From contig DJMN01000017.1 in NCBI GenBank assembly GCA_002435385.1, positions 77,234 through 141,233 of the forward strand: DNA of 64,000 nucleotides, given 5' to 3'. Both the position numbers and the translations under genes were made by a program. The DNA comes from Patescibacteria group bacterium UBA6489. Its GTDB lineage: Bacteria; Patescibacteriota; Gracilibacteria; BD1-5; UBA6164. Numbering within the stretch: position 1 is the first letter of the stretch; each line of letters begins with the position of its first letter. The notes beneath the pieces are model-generated. The model worked only from the letters and a program-made list of their open reading frames with translations, made no database searches and was not told the DNA's origin. Of the stretch, positions 34,889 through 48,537 are shown piece after piece.

Positions 34889-35341
34889 TTACATCTCATC
34901 AATACTTTTATTTATATCTAGGTGAGTTTCTTTTACTATCTTTAATATATTTTCTTCTCATTCTATAACTTTATGTATTTTTTTGTTTTCAAATACTATC
35001 ATAGAAGGGAAAGTTTTTATTTTATATTCTTCAGGTTTTAAATCTTTTATATTAGATTTTGCGAGTTTTATCTGAATGTTTTGTGAAAAAGATTTTGTCC
35101 ACAAAATAGGGAGTCTATAAAGAGCTTTTTTGAAAAAATCAGTTTTTTCCTCTCCAAAGATAACTATACATCTTTTTATAAATGTTTTTTCTTCTCCAGT
35201 TTTTGAATTTTTAAAACTTGTGTTCGCTGATTTTTCTATAAATCATTTTAAATCATCAATTGATGATAGTGTAAAATTTGAACTACTTAGCTTTTGGGCT
35301 GTACTTTCTAAAAATTTTTCTTTAAGTTCTTTGAATCACAT
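34889..35341 (-). CDS. Thioredoxin-fold protein without CxxC
   Basis: 150 residues, soluble, no signal peptide. The C-terminal part has KTFPSMIVFENKKIHKVIEG, the cis-Pro loop and last strands of a thioredoxin fold. The expected CxxC is absent; one Cys is near residue 62 (KRCIVIF). It probably does not do thiol-disulfide exchange. It is divergent from rplS across a 163-base gap. Confidence 0.6.
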
Positions 35342-35504
35342 TTTTGTTATGTTTAATAATTATTATATATAGATTATCATATAATAGCTTTTTTTACAAA
35401 AAATTTGCTTTTATTTAGTTTTTTTATATGATATGCGTCGAAAAGTTGATTTTAAAACTTCTTAAATTTTAGAAGTAGAGTTTATTTTTTTATATGTTTT
35501 TAGT

Positions 35505-35888
35505 ATGACAAATTTTGGTTTAGTACAAAAGATTCAATCTGAATTTATAGTTGATTGAAGACCTGAAATAAGAACAGGAATGGAAGTAGAGGTTTATCAA
35601 AAGATAAATGAATGAAATAAAGTGAGAATACAAAGATTTAAAGGTATAGTTATAAAAACTGCTTGAAAAACTTCTTTGGAAAAAACTATAACTGTTAGAA
35701 GAAAAGTTGGAGCATTTTGAGTAGAAAAAATATTCCCAATTCATTCACCTAATATTGAAAAGATAGAAATCTTAAGACAATTTAAAGTTAGAAGAAAATC
35801 TATTAAATTTATTAGAGATTTAACTTGAAAAGCAGCTAGACTTAAAGAAGTAAGAAATAATACTCCTAAAAAAGCTTCAAAAAAATAA
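35505..35888 (+). CDS. rplS: Large-subunit ribosomal protein bL19
   Basis: 127 residues. Conserved core: RTGMEVEVYQKINEGNKVRI, RFKGIVIKTAGKTSLEKTIT and GAFGVEKIFPIHSPNIEKI. Gly in the GNK, GKT and GVEKIFP parts are TGA. Start at the ATG at 35505; the ATG 11 bases earlier is in another frame. Followed by a strong terminator, so it is likely transcribed alone. Confidence 0.95.
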
Positions 35889-35902
35889 ATTCATTGATAT
35901 AT

Positions 35903-35934
35903 AAAAACTCTTCAAATTTTTTTGAAGAGTTTTT
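35903..35934 (+). terminator. Rho-independent terminator after rplS
   Basis: A 14-bp perfect stem (AAAAACTCTTCAAA / TTTGAAGAGTTTTT) with a TTTT loop, ending in a T tract, 14 bases after the rplS stop. Confidence 0.9.
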
Positions 35935-35994
35935 ATTTTTATTTATGAAATTTTTTTATATAATACATCAGTTTAATTATTAAGATAAAAAAAT

Positions 35995-37449
35995 ATGGAA
36001 CTAAAGGATATGTCTTTGGAAGAAATTATTTCTGAGATAAAGGAGTCAAAAGTTACTAAAAAAGAGGTTTTTGACTATTTTATGGATAGGATAAAAAAAT
36101 ATGATAAACAATTATGAGCCTTTAATTCTATTAATAAAGATTGACTTAATGATAATGATTGAATTTTATGTTGAATTCCTATATGATTAAAGGATCTTTA
36201 TTGTGAAAAATGAATAAGAACAACAGGAGCTTCTGTTATGCTGGAAGGTTTTGTTCCTCCTTATGAATCAACTTTAACAAGTAAATTAAAAGATGCTTGA
36301 ATGAGTTCTATTTGAAAAACAAATATGGATCAGTTTGCAATGTGATCTTCTTGAGAAAATTCAGCTTTTGGGAATGTATTTAATCCTTGGGGAGAATGAA
36401 GAACTCCAGGATGAAGTAGTTCTGGTTCTGCTGCTGCAGTTGCTGCTTGATTAGTACCAGCTACATTATGAACAGATACTTGATGAAGTATAAGACAGCC
36501 AGCTTCTTTATGTTGAATTGTTTGATTTAGACCTAGTTATGGTAGAAATTCTAGATATTGAGTTTTTCCTATGGCTTCAAGTTTTGATTGTCCTGGAACT
36601 TTTACTAGAACAGTAAAAGATGCTGCTTTGTTATATGGTTTAATGAATGGAGAAGATTCAAAGGAAAATACAACTATTCCTTGAAAAGATGAAATAAATG
36701 AAAATATATGGGAAACAAAAGATTTGAAATGAATAAAATTATGAGTACCAAAAGAATATTTTGAAGAGTGATTAGATGAATGAGTTAAGAAAACTATTGA
36801 AGAGGCTATTGAACATTTAAAATCTTTGTGAGCTGAGATTAAAGAGGTTTCTTTACCTATGACAAAATATGCTATGGCCGCATATTATATAATAGTTCCA
36901 GCCGAAGTATCAACTAACCTAGCTAGGCTTGATGGTATAAGATATGGTCATAATTCTGAAGAACATAAAGGTTCTTTAGAGGAATTATATTTAAATAACA
37001 GATGAGAAGGACTTTGAGATGAACCAAAGAGAAGGAGTATTATATGAAGTTATGTTTTGTCTTCTTGATTTTATGATGCATATTTTATAAAAGCTTCAAA
37101 AGTTAGAACTCTTATAATTGAAGATTTTAAAAAGGCTTTTTCTGAAGTTGATGCCCTTATTACTCCAGTTAGTCCTGAAGTGGCTTGGAAACTTTGAGAG
37201 AAAGTGGATGATCCATTAAAATTGTATTTGGCAGATGCTTATACTGTACCTTCTGCCTTAGCTTGATTACCTTGAATTTCTGTTCCTTGTTGATTTGCTG
37301 AAAGTGAAGATGATGAAAAGGAAAAAATGCCTGTTTGATTACAAATAATAGCTCCTTATTTACATGAACAAAGGCTTTTTGAAATAGCAAATGTTTATGA
37401 GCAAAGTGCTGGTTGGAGAGAAAAAATGATTCCTAAAGGTTTTGAGTAA
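35995..37449 (+). CDS. gatA: Asp-tRNA(Asn)/Glu-tRNA(Gln) amidotransferase subunit A
   Basis: 484 residues, the normal length. Amidase subunit that releases ammonia from Gln for transamidation of Glu-tRNA(Gln). Catalytic Lys in GIPIGLKDLYC (about residue 66), the Ser-rich nucleophile motif [14 protein letters not shown], and GRNSRYG. The gatB and gatC partners are not in this window. A TATAAT sequence 31 bases upstream (35959-35964) could be the -10 element. Confidence 0.95.
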
Positions 37450-37496
37450 GAATTATCGAATATTATATAAAAATTATCTTATTATTCCCAAATAAA

Positions 37497-38552
<1,056 letters not shown>

Positions 38553-38577
38553 GTTATAAGAAAAAAATAAAAAAATT

Positions 38578-40017
38578 ATGAATAAAAAAATAGTTTTTAT
38601 AGCACTATCTTTTACATTGTTATTACTAATCCTTTCTTTTACATATACTCCTATAGAAAAAACTAGAGATGAAAAAATTATTGATATAGATAAATTTGAT
38701 TCAATATCAATAAATATACCTGAATGAGAATTGTATTTACTTCAAACAAAAAATTTAGAGAATCAGGAAAGATTAAATTTTAGACAAATTGAAAATATTA
38801 ATGATTTTTATAACATTAAGGTTGTTAATAAAGAATTAATTGTAACAAAAAAATGGCGGAAGTGGTCATTTGATAATACTTTCATACAATTGTGAATTTA
38901 TGTTAATGATTTAAAAAATATTAATATAGGAGGAAATACAAAAGTATTTGCTGGAAGAACTCCTCTTTCTCATTTTACTAGTAATATACCTTTGGAATTT
39001 TCAAAGATTAATATTAATATTAATATAAAGGATAATTCTAAGCTGAACATTGATTCTAATTTTGGAATTATTAACATTAATGCTAGTAATAATTCTGAAA
39101 TTAGAGTAAAATGAAGAGCAAGTGAATTTTATGCTAATATTGATGATAATAGTGAGTTAAGAGGATATTTATTAGATTCTCAAAAAGCAAAGATAATAGC
39201 TAAATGAAACAGCATTGTTTGATGTAAAAGTAATGTTGATATAGAACTAAATAACAACTCAAAATTTTATTATTTTTGAGATGCTCCACTAGAAGTTTCT
39301 AAAAATAGTTTTCCTTATTACAAAGATAATAAATTTTGATTTTACTCAAATGGAAGGATATATGAAACAGGATATTATTTAGAGAATTGAGAAATTTTCT
39401 TAAAGTCTGATCCAAGATTAAAGATAAAGAAACTTGAAAATGTAGATGTTAGTAGTTTTGAATTGGTTACCTTTTCTTATGATAAAGAAAAAAATACTAT
39501 AAACTATTGGCCATTGGCTAAAGATAAAAATAATATTTTTACTTATGGAGAGATATTAGAATGAGCTAATCCAGAGACTTTAGAAGTTGTTGATTTCAAT
39601 TTTGTTAAGGATGACAAAAATGTTTATTCTATGTGACAATTTTTAGGAGGTAGTGAAACAATAAAATGATTAGATAGTAAAAGTTTTGAAGTTTATTTTG
39701 ATAATTATATATCTGATAAAAATGGTTCATATGAAATTATATGGGGTACTATTTGAATGTCTAATAATGAACTAATTAAAATAAGTGATAAAGTTTTTAA
39801 AAAATTCAAACTTATATGATTGTCTTATTTATGGGATACTGATGAAACTATTAAATATTTTAATGGTGATAATATTGTATATTTTTCTATCTATAAGAAT
39901 TCTTTAAAGAAAATTATTGGAGCCGATGTTGAAACTTTTGAAATAGTTAGAAAAAACAAGGAATATGATGCAAAAGATAAAAATCACAAATATAAAAAAT
40001 GACAAATTGTTGAATAA
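38578..40017 (+). CDS. Membrane-anchored GIN-domain (DUF2807-like) and DKNYY-repeat protein
   Basis: 479 residues. An N-terminal signal anchor (MNKKIVFIALSFTLLLLILS) is followed by a right-handed beta-helix-like domain (about 100-235) with NINIKDNSKLNIDS, ININASNNSEIRVKG and LNNNSKFYYFG, the repeating pattern of GIN/DUF2807 'putative auto-transporter adhesin head' domains. The C-terminal half has DKNNIFTYGEILEGA and DDKNVYSM, like DKNYY repeats. Probably an extracellular adhesin-like protein. A terminator follows. Confidence 0.75.
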
Positions 40018-40024
40018 TATAACT

Positions 40025-40062
40025 AAAAAAACAGTTGTTTGTAATATAGCAACTGTTTTTTT
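40025..40062. terminator. Bidirectional terminator
   Basis: A 13-bp stem (AAAAAAACAGTTG / CAACTGTTTTTTT) with a 12-base loop and A/T tracts on both sides separates convergent genes ending at 40017 (+) and 40070 (-). Confidence 0.85.
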
Positions 40063-40069
40063 TATGTTT

Positions 40070-41806
40070 TTACTGAGAAATATATTCTGTTAAGAACTTA
40101 CCTATTAAAGGAGCAGAGTTTTCAAAGGTTTGGGAGTTAAAATTTATAACTGTTCATATACTTATTTGTTCATCATCTATTGTTTTTATTTGTATTCTTT
40201 TGTTTATTATTTTATCTAAATTTCAGTATATTCAACCATTGATTATTAGGGTATTTTCTGTTTCTTCTCATATTCATTTAATTTCACCTCAGTCACATAA
40301 GAAAATGCCATCTATTTCTGTAACTTTTGGTGATATTTCAATATCTCATCATCTTACAACGAATGCAATGTTTTCTGAATATTTTAGGTTTCAATTGATT
40401 ACTAAATTTCCATCTTCTATAATGTATGTTCTTGCTCATTTTAACAATTGAGGGATTGATTCTAGTTCTAGGTTTTGTCATTTTAGTATAAATATATTTT
40501 CCATTCAGTTATAGTTTTGTAGTTGAGGTTCTTGTAAGTTATTTATGGTTATAGAAGGTTTTTTATATGTAGTTCAGGTGTTTGTTACTTCTTTTTGTTG
40601 GTCTTTTATTTGTAAATTTATTACATTTGAGTGACTAGATAGTGTTCATGTTGATATTAGTATTCATGCAAAATTTTTATTTTTTTCTCATGATATCTTT
40701 GATATGTCTGATATTGTAGATGTATCTTTTATATAACTAATTCATCATCAAGTTGTCACTAAACTTGGTTTTGATACTTTTACTGATAATTCAGCAGCAA
40801 AATATGATTCTGAAAAAATTTTTGCTCAATTTTTTATTGTTGTTACTAGTTTATTATTTCAATAGCTTTCACTTTTAGATATATTGTTTTTGTTTCAGGT
40901 GTAATTCGGAAATTGATTAAATTGCATTGTTTCTCAAGGTTTTAGAATACTTTCTATTCTTTTACATATTATTGATGTTCAATCAAGTGTTTCTCATATT
41001 TCTTTTACACATAATTTATCTACAAATATTTCATAGCTAGATTTGTTTTTTATGAAAGGATATACTCAGAGTTCTTTCATTGGATTCATTCAGTGTCATA
41101 TTGTTATATGATCGTTAGGTCAGAATATAATTTCTCATTCATTTGGTATTATTATTCTTCATTTTCTTTCAGATGTATTATCTGTTTGTTTTACTTTACA
41201 ATTATTATCACAAAAATTTGGGAAATCTCATAATTTTCAGTCTGATTCTAAATATTTTTCACATTCTTCTTGGTTTCAATCACTATTTGGTATTTGTATT
41301 ACTCCATCTCAACAATTACTGTTTCATCAAAGGGTTAGTTTAGCTCAACAGTATTGATTTGATGTATATACTTCTTCATTTTCTGTTGTTTCACTTGAAA
41401 CGTAACATTTTGCTTTATATGTTATTTTTTTATCTTCTGTGTATTCGCATTTTGTTTTATAGTATGTTTTTGACAATATTTTTTGAGCTTCTCAGAATTT
41501 TATTTTTCAATTTCAACAATCTACTTTAAACTTTTTAACTTTTTCGTTTCATATACATTTTACTTCTGTTTCAAGATGATTAGATATAGATGAATTTGTT
41601 CATATTTCTATTTTTTCACAGGTTTCTCATCAAAAATTAGTGTTTGATAAGTTTTCTTTTAGGAATTCTTTTATGTTTTTATTTTGATTGTTTTGAGTTA
41701 GTATTTTTCAGGTCTTTGTTTCTGATAATTCTTTAGAATCTTGTTTTTGTGCTATTCAGCAAGAAAAAAATATAAACAACAATGGGATGATTATTATTCT
41801 CTTCAT
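40070..41806 (-). CDS. Cys-rich lipoprotein-like surface protein of unknown function
   Basis: 578 residues. A short N-terminal hydrophobic segment ends in a lipobox-like IFFSCG (Cys about 15), so it is probably lipidated and exposed. Residues about 50-190 contain at least ten Cys in spaced pairs, suggesting disulfides. The C-terminal half is beta-rich with repeated I-x-I-N-G patterns and no recognised catalytic motif. Function unknown. TGA-coded Gly is frequent. Confidence 0.65.
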
Positions 41807-42053
41807 AAAATTCAATTTTTATTTATAAGTTGTTGATATTTTTATTAAAATCCCTTTAAAAGCAAATTATTATTTTATAAAGATTTTTCTATTCAATAAA
41901 ATAAACTTTTAAAAACAGATTAAGTTGATTAAAATTTTATTTTTTATGTTTTTAAACTAGTTTTTTCTTGTTCTTTAAAAGAGAGAAAATAATAAGTTTG
42001 ATTAATAAATACAATTAACATTATTTAGACAGTAAAATTATTAAATTTGGCAT
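41807..42053. other. Noncoding AT-rich gap
   Basis: 247 bases upstream of the Cys-rich protein gene and downstream of the SLH protein gene. It should contain the promoter of the former. No ORF or conserved hairpin seen apart from the terminator at its right edge. Confidence 0.4.
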
Positions 42054-42097
42054 AAAAAAGTAAAAAAGATGCTTAATAGCATCTTTTTTACTTTTTT
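42054..42097 (-). terminator. Terminator overlapping the SLH-protein stop
   Basis: A perfect 20-bp stem (42054-42073 / 42078-42097) with loop TAAT and outer A and T tracts. The right arm reaches the TAA stop (42096-42098) of the minus-strand SLH protein gene, so stop codon and terminator are fused. Confidence 0.85.
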
Positions 42098-44090
42098 ATT
42101 TACACTCCATAATTTTAGACTCTGATTCTTGGTTTACACTAAAGAATAAACTTCAATTTCTTTCAATAGCATAGTCCTCATCAAAAACAACATTTGGGTT
42201 TCCTATAAATTCTAAAATTTCAGAATCATTAATATAAATATAGTTTTTTTCATCTAAACTAAAAGCAGATAAAAAATTTTCTTTGAAAAATTTTCAACTC
42301 ATAAAATTTCATTTAGCACTTAAAATTTCTCAATCTAAGAATATCTTTTGTTGATAATCTATTAAACTTCTTAAATTAAAAGCATAATGTTCTTTTTTGT
42401 TTGATATAAATAAATAATCTGAGAAATCAAATCAATTAATTGTTGTTTTTCAAGTGATAAGCTTTATCAATATTCATTCATATTTTGGATAAGTTGAATA
42501 AATTAATTCTCAGTTTTTTAAAAATCAATAATTTTGAAGCCGCCCTTTATCTTCTACAACCTCTCCATTTTTATATAATTGATATCAAGTATAATATCAA
42601 TTTATATCTCAATTAAATACCTCAAAATAAATATCTTCTCAATTTATTTTAGGATTTCAAATGTTACTTTCTGATTGATAAATTAAATTTGTTCATAAAT
42701 ATAATTTACTAATTAATGAATCAATATCTTTTATATTAACATAAATAGGTTCACAAGTATTATTTTTAAATCAATAAAAATTTAAAATTTCATATCACTC
42801 CTCTCAATAATTTACTCAATCAAAATTTAACTTTTCTAAATAAGGTGAAGTATCTAAACTACTATATAAATATCAATATTTATTACCGCATTCATATATT
42901 TGTCAATTAAGATTTTTTACATTATCAAGTCTTGTTTCGTTACTATTAACAATTAAAAGGAAATCTCAATTATATGTATTTTCTTCTCACCATCATCATA
43001 ATGTAACATCTCCCTTAAATGCAAGTATTACTTTATCTCAATTTTCTCATTCTTTTACTCAAAATATATAATCATATTCTTCTGAAAAAGTGTTATCAAA
43101 GAATAAAACTTTATGCTTTCAATCTTTTGAAATTATTATATTTCTTCATTTTTGAAAATAATCTTGATATATCATATCTCAAGAATAAGTTTTATCTCAA
43201 ACTTTTAAATATTCTTGACCATTATCGTCATATACAATATATGGGATATTTCATCTTAAAAATCAAATAAACCTTATTGTATTATACTTTTCTATATTTA
43301 CTACCTTTCAATTCTCTTCTTCAAAAAAGTAATAATCTCATTCAAATGTTTCTCATCATGGACATTTGCAAGAAACATATTTTCATTTCATTGAAAAATA
43401 AATTTTTTTAGTTCCATCTTCTGAAACTGTAAATTGTTCCATTATTCAATATTCTTCTTTATTTAATGTTGTAGAAGTAGTACAAGAAACAGTATCAAAT
43501 ACAAATTTTTCATCTTTATAATCTCTATCCACAATATTTTCTTTTAATCTCCAAATTATTTCTACCATTTCTCATCTAGTTATTTGAGAATTTGGAAGAT
43601 TTATAGAATAAGGAGTAGCTTTTTGGCTTCATATATAATAACCATATTTCTCTAATCAATTAATTCAAGTACTCTCAGCCTCAGTTTTTTTGTCTAATCC
43701 TAAAATAATAATCTTAGTAGCTTCTAAAAAAGTTATATTATTTTTAGGTCAGAAAGTACCATCTTTGTATCAAGAAATAATACCTTCTCTTTTAGCAGTA
43801 CAAATATATTTTTCAAAATCTCATCAAACTACATCAGGAAAACAATCTTCTCAATATATTTGTTCCTTAGAAAAATTAGAATTTACTATAATTTTGGTAA
43901 ATTCTTCTCTGGTAATTTTGCTTTCTGGTTGAAAAGTACCATCTTTATAACCATTAACTATACTATTTTCTTGAGCATAAATTATAGCATCATAATATGG
44001 ATGATAACTAGAAACATCTGAAAAATCAGCAAAAGATTTAGTTGTGAATAATAAAATTGTCACCAATAAAACAATTTTTTTGTAGTTCAT
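42096..44090 (-). CDS. SLH-domain surface protein
   Basis: 664 residues. Signal peptide at 1-21 (ends TKSFA). Two S-layer homology repeats follow: FSDVSSYHPYYDAI with ITREEFTKIIVNS (about 22-75) and CFPDVVGGDFEKYI with ITFLEATKIIILG (about 85-140), and a possible degenerate third one (ITRGEMVEIIGRL). The rest is a Tyr/Trp/Asp/Asn-rich region without known domain, perhaps a repeated beta-propeller. It shares the SLH plan with the protein at the left window edge. Anchoring to the cell wall polymer is the expected role. Confidence 0.8.
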
Positions 44091-44391
44091 ATTATAAAAT
44101 AAATAAATAAATTAGTATTATAACCTCAATAATAATATATTATAATAATTTTTACTATGCAAGTTATTTTACTATTTAAATTATATTTATTATATGTAAG
44201 AACAATGTAAGAATTATTAGGGAATTTAATAAAAAAGCTTGATAAGAAAAAAACTTTGTTTATTTTAAATAATATACTTGGTTTTATAGGATTTGGATAA
44301 CTATAGTATTTTGTAATTTGTATTGAAAAATAATTATTTTGAATATACTACATTGGATATGTAATACTTCTTATTATTAATTTTTTATATT
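44091..44391. other. Divergent promoter region
   Basis: 301 bases between the minus-strand SLH protein gene and the plus-strand lgt-like gene. It is more than 80 per cent A+T. Both promoters must lie here; several TATAAT-like strings exist, so I do not single one out. No ORF supported. Confidence 0.45.
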
Positions 44392-45180
44392 TTGTACCCA
44401 TTTTTTGAAATATATGATTGATTTCTTATATACACTTTTTGATTAACATTAACTATTTGTTTTTTTCTTTTCTTGTGGCAGCTTAAAAAGATGTCTTTTA
44501 GGTTTGGGTATAATTTTTCTTTCTTCTTAAATAATATATTGTGGTATTTTCTAAGTATTTTTATTTTTTCTAGGCTTTTTTATATTGTTGCAGATTGGAA
44601 TAATATGAAATTTATAAAAAATCCTTTTGAATTTTTTATAATGAGTGATTATAATTTCTCTCTATTTTGAGCGGTTTTTTGATTTTTTCTAGTATTTTTT
44701 ATAATGCTGAAAATAGATAAAAGAACTGTAGTTAAATATATAGATGGTGTTGTTTTATCATTTTTATTTATACTTATATTGTGATATATTGGAGCTTTTT
44801 TTGGTGGACAGGTTTATGGTTTGGAAACACATTTTTGAATAGAGGTTTCATATAATCATCCTTTTTCAACAATTCCTTATGAGGTTCCAATTTTTCCTTT
44901 GGCTATTGTTTATGCAGTGTTGTTTTTTATTGTTTTTTCTGTTTTGTATACAGTATCAATACTTGTTAATATTAGAGGACTTATTTGATATGTTTGATTA
45001 ATTTTGACTTGATTAATATTGTTTATTTTTGAATTTTTTGACTGACAAAATGATATTTTTAAACTTAATCTTAATTTAAATTTAACTCAGATTTGTTCAA
45101 TTGTTTTGATTGCTTTTGCTTCTTATGGTTTGTATAAAGTTTCTACGAATAAGAGTATAAATAAGGAGGTTAATATTTAA
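44392..45180 (+). CDS. lgt: Prolipoprotein diacylglyceryl transferase-like protein
   Basis: 262 residues with about seven membrane helices. Lgt adds diacylglycerol to the lipobox Cys of lipoproteins. A TTG start at 44392 is chosen because it gives MYPFFEIYDGFLIYTFG, the classic Lgt N-terminus; the ATG at 44491 would cut off the first helix. A middle loop reads GAFFGGQVYGLETHFG and another PFSTIPYEVPIFPLAIVYA, matching the family's conserved middle region only in part. Two Gly of the N-terminal stretch are TGA. Confidence 0.65.
45163..45170 (+). promoter_or_regulatory. Shine-Dalgarno-like AAGGAGGT before comEC
   Basis: AAGGAGGT lies inside the last codons of the lgt-like gene, 13 bases ahead of the comEC ATG. 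It is one of the few perfect anti-16S complements before a start here; most starts have only A-rich leaders. Confidence 0.5.
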
Positions 45181-45183
45181 AAT

Positions 45184-46695
45184 ATGAAAATTTCAATTAA
45201 TCTTATATTCAATTTTTTTGTTGTATCATTTTTATCTTGAGTTTTTATAAACAATTTATTGTTTGATGTTTTAGTTTCAGTTTTGGTATTGTTATTTGTT
45301 ACAATACTTTTTTTGAATTTTTATGTATATAAGAGAAAATTCTTTGTTTATTTTCTTTTTATAATTATTTGATTTTTGTTTTGAGTTTTTATATCAAACA
45401 ATCAGTTACAGAATGTAAAAGAAAATAATATCTTATTGTCTAGGTATTATTGAAATAAGGTGAATATTTCTTGAAAGATAGATGAAGTTTATAAGGTTAA
45501 AGAGGATGGTATAGAATATAAGATTAAAATTTATAGTATTGGAAAAAAAGACTTTGTAGACAATGAAATATATTCTATTGTGTCTATTCCATTTAATTTT
45601 AAGTTAAATTTATGAGATATTATTAATTTTGATTCAAAGGTTTATGATGTAAAGAATTTTGATGGTTTTAAGTATAGGGAATTTTTATTGACTCAGGATG
45701 TATATTTTAAGGCTTATGTTTCTGTTTTGTCTATTGTTGATCATGAGGAGTTAAATATTATTATTTCTAAGTTGTATAAATTTAGGGAGAAGACTTTGTC
45801 TGTTATAAATAAAATTTACCCTGAAGAAGAAGCTATATTTTTATGATGAATATTACTTGGTGCTAGAGAAGAGTTATCAGAGGATTTGAAAAGTAATTTT
45901 AATAATTCTTGATTGACTCATCTTATTGCTGTTTCTGGTTTCAATATAACTGTATTGATAATATTTTTTTCATATATATTGAAGTTTGTTCCAGTGTATG
46001 TTAGAACAGTTTTTATCGTTTTTTGAGTAATTATTTTTACTATTTTGGTTTGAGGTTGAGCTTCTGTAGTTAGAGCTGCTATTATGTGAATAATTGGTTA
46101 TCTTGTCTTGATTTCAGGTAGACAGTGAAATCCTTTGTCTATAATATTACTCACTGCTCTTATTATGATTTTATTTTCTCCTTTGAGTTTAAATTATGAT
46201 GTTTCTTTTCATTTAAGTTTTTTGGCTGTGTTTTGAATAGTTTATACTCAGAAATTTTTTAATAAAATATTTTTCTTTTTACCAGAATTTATGGCTATAA
46301 AAGAAGCTTTTGTGTTAACTATGGCTTCTCTAACTTTTACTTTGCCTATAATGATGTTTAATTTTTGACAAGTTTCTTTGTTGGCTCCAATTTCAAATAT
46401 ATTGTTAACTTGGACTATTCCTATAGCAATGTTTTTGTGATTTTTGTCTATATTGGTTTATTTTTTCTTTCAGGTTTGAGGTGTGTTTTTGTGATTTTTT
46501 GCTTGGATATTTTTAAAATATGATATAACTATTGTTCATTTATTTTGAAGTTTTGATTCTTTTGTTATAAAAATGGATTTTGGAAATTATTCTAATTATT
46601 TAGAGTTTTTATATTTTTTGCTTTTAGTTTTTTGTGTAATTTATTTTGGAAGTGAAAAAAGAAAAGTAGATGAGAAAAGCCTTGCTTTAAGTTAA
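45184..46695 (+). CDS. comEC: ComEC/Rec2 DNA-uptake channel
   Basis: 503 residues. N-terminal helices and an external domain (about 90-190), then the competence core: NSGLTHLIAVSGFNITVLII and GGASVVRAAIMGIIGYL, both hallmark motifs. It moves single-stranded DNA through the membrane. The C-terminal metallo-beta-lactamase domain found in many ComEC is absent, as in short forms. It starts 3 bases after the lgt-like gene. Confidence 0.9.
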
Positions 46696-47006
46696 GTTAT
46701 ATAAAGAAAATTTTTTTGTTGCTTTTTGTATAAAAAAGATTATTCTAGCTTATGGAGTACCATCTATTGTTTGATGTATTCTACTTCAAGTTTTTTCTTG
46801 ATTTAATTGAAGATTAAATAAAAGTTAATTTTTTATATTTTTTCCTTTATTATAAGGAGATTCTCTTAAGACATCAACATAATCATAAGAAATATTTTAA
46901 GCAGTTTATTGAGGAAAATGTGCTTTTTAAGGGATTATAAAATGATTAATTTTAGTTAGGGTATTTTGTTTTCATAGTTGATTTTATTATTTAAATAAGG
47001 TAAAAA
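46696..47006. other. Gap before rny with a decayed ORF
   Basis: 311 bases between comEC and rny. It contains a 63-codon reading frame interrupted by TAA (listed separately) and, beyond it, about 65 bases before the rny start that presumably carry a promoter. Confidence 0.5.
46752..46940 (+). pseudogene. Short ORF interrupted by one TAA
   Basis: The frame starts with ATG and would encode MEYHLLFDVFYFKFFLDLIED, then a TAA at 46815-46817, then 40 more codons including EILLRHQHNHKKYF and FIEENVLFKGL before a second TAA. Both halves share one frame and look protein-like. It may be a decayed small gene, or two short peptides. No homology recognised. Confidence 0.4.
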
Positions 47007-48527
47007 ATGGATCCTTTAATGAATATTGTAATGTGAGTCATTTTTTGAATGGCTATTAGTGTTGTCCTGTTTTTCATTTGGGAAAATAGAAAAAGTAATA
47101 AAGCTTTATCTAAGTCCGAGTGAATATTAAAAGATGCAGAGAAAGAGAAAAATAAACTTATTTCTGAAGCTAAAAAAGAATCTATAAATGTTTTAAATAT
47201 TGCTAAGAGAGATTCTAGAGAAATAATTAAAAGAGCAGAGGATTTAGAGGAAAGAGTTAGAAAGAGAGATGAAAAGTTAGATGAGAAATTAGATAAATTA
47301 GATAAGAAGCAGGAAGAGTTTAATAAGTATGAAGAAGATCTTAAAGATAGACTTAAAAAGCTTATAGAGAAAAAAGAGGAGTTAAATTGAAAATTAGCAG
47401 AGTTATCTAAATTATCTGAGGAGGAAGCTAAAGAGTTATACTTATCTCAGATAAAAAGAATTTATGAGAATGATGCTATAACTCTTATTGAAAAGTATAA
47501 AAGAAAAATAGAAGAACAAAAAAAGGAAGAGGCTAGAGAAATTATATTAAAGTCTATTCAACAATATGCTTCTGATGTAACTAGTGAGGTTACTACTACG
47601 GTTATTGAAATACCTAGTGATGATGTAAAGTGAAAACTTATAGGTAAGGAATGAAGAAATATAACTACTTTTGAAAAAGAAGCTTGAGTTTCTCTTATTA
47701 TAGATGATACTCCTGATACGGTTTTTATTTCAGCTTTTGATTTGTATAAAAGATATATTGCTAAAAAATCTTTAGAAAAGCTTATTGAAGATGGTAGAAT
47801 TCAACCCGCTAGAATAGAAGAGGTTGTAAAATCTACAGAAGAAGAAGCAGAAACTCTACTTAGGAATTTATGAAATAAGGTTATTGAAGATTTGTGAATA
47901 ACTGGTATTCCTAGAGAAATTGTTCCAATTATTTGAAAACTTAGATTTAGAACTAGTTATGGTCAAAATATATTAAAGCACTCAAAAGAAGTTGCTGTTA
48001 TTGCGGCCGCTATGGCTGAAGAGCTTGGTGTTGATAGTAATATTGTAAAAAAATGATGATTGCTTCATGATATATGAAAGGCTTTGGATCATGATATAGA
48101 ATGAACTCATCCAGAGATTTGAGCAAAATTATGAAGAAAGTATGGTTTGGAACCAGAGGTTATAGATATAATTGAACACCATCATGAAGACGCTTTCTCT
48201 ATAAGTATCTATGCTGCTATTGTACAGGTTGCTGATGCTATAAGTTCTGTTAGACCATGAGCTAGAAGAGAAGCTATAGAAGAATATTTGAAGAGAGTTT
48301 GAGAAATGGAGGCTTTAGTTCAAAGTTTTTCATGAGTAAATAAAGCTTATGCTTTGAGTGCAGGTAGAGAAGTTAGGGTTTTTGTTGATGCAGAGACTAT
48401 TTCAGATATAGATGCGGCAGAGATGGCTAGAAATATTGCAGAGAATATTCAAGAAAAATTGAGTTATCCTGGAGAGGTTAAGGTTAATCTTATAAGGGAG
48501 ATGAGGGTTATAGAGTATGCTAAGTAA
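47007..48527 (+). CDS. rny: Ribonuclease Y
   Basis: 506 residues. N-terminal membrane helix (about 5-24), a long Lys/Glu coiled coil (about 35-190), KH domain with [19 protein letters not shown], and the HD domain with [15 protein letters not shown] and [10 protein letters not shown]. It starts mRNA decay at the membrane. Many HD and KH glycines are TGA. Together with RNase J at 13016 it supplies a Firmicutes-like RNA decay set. Confidence 0.95.
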
Positions 48528-48537
48528 TTTTCTGAGT

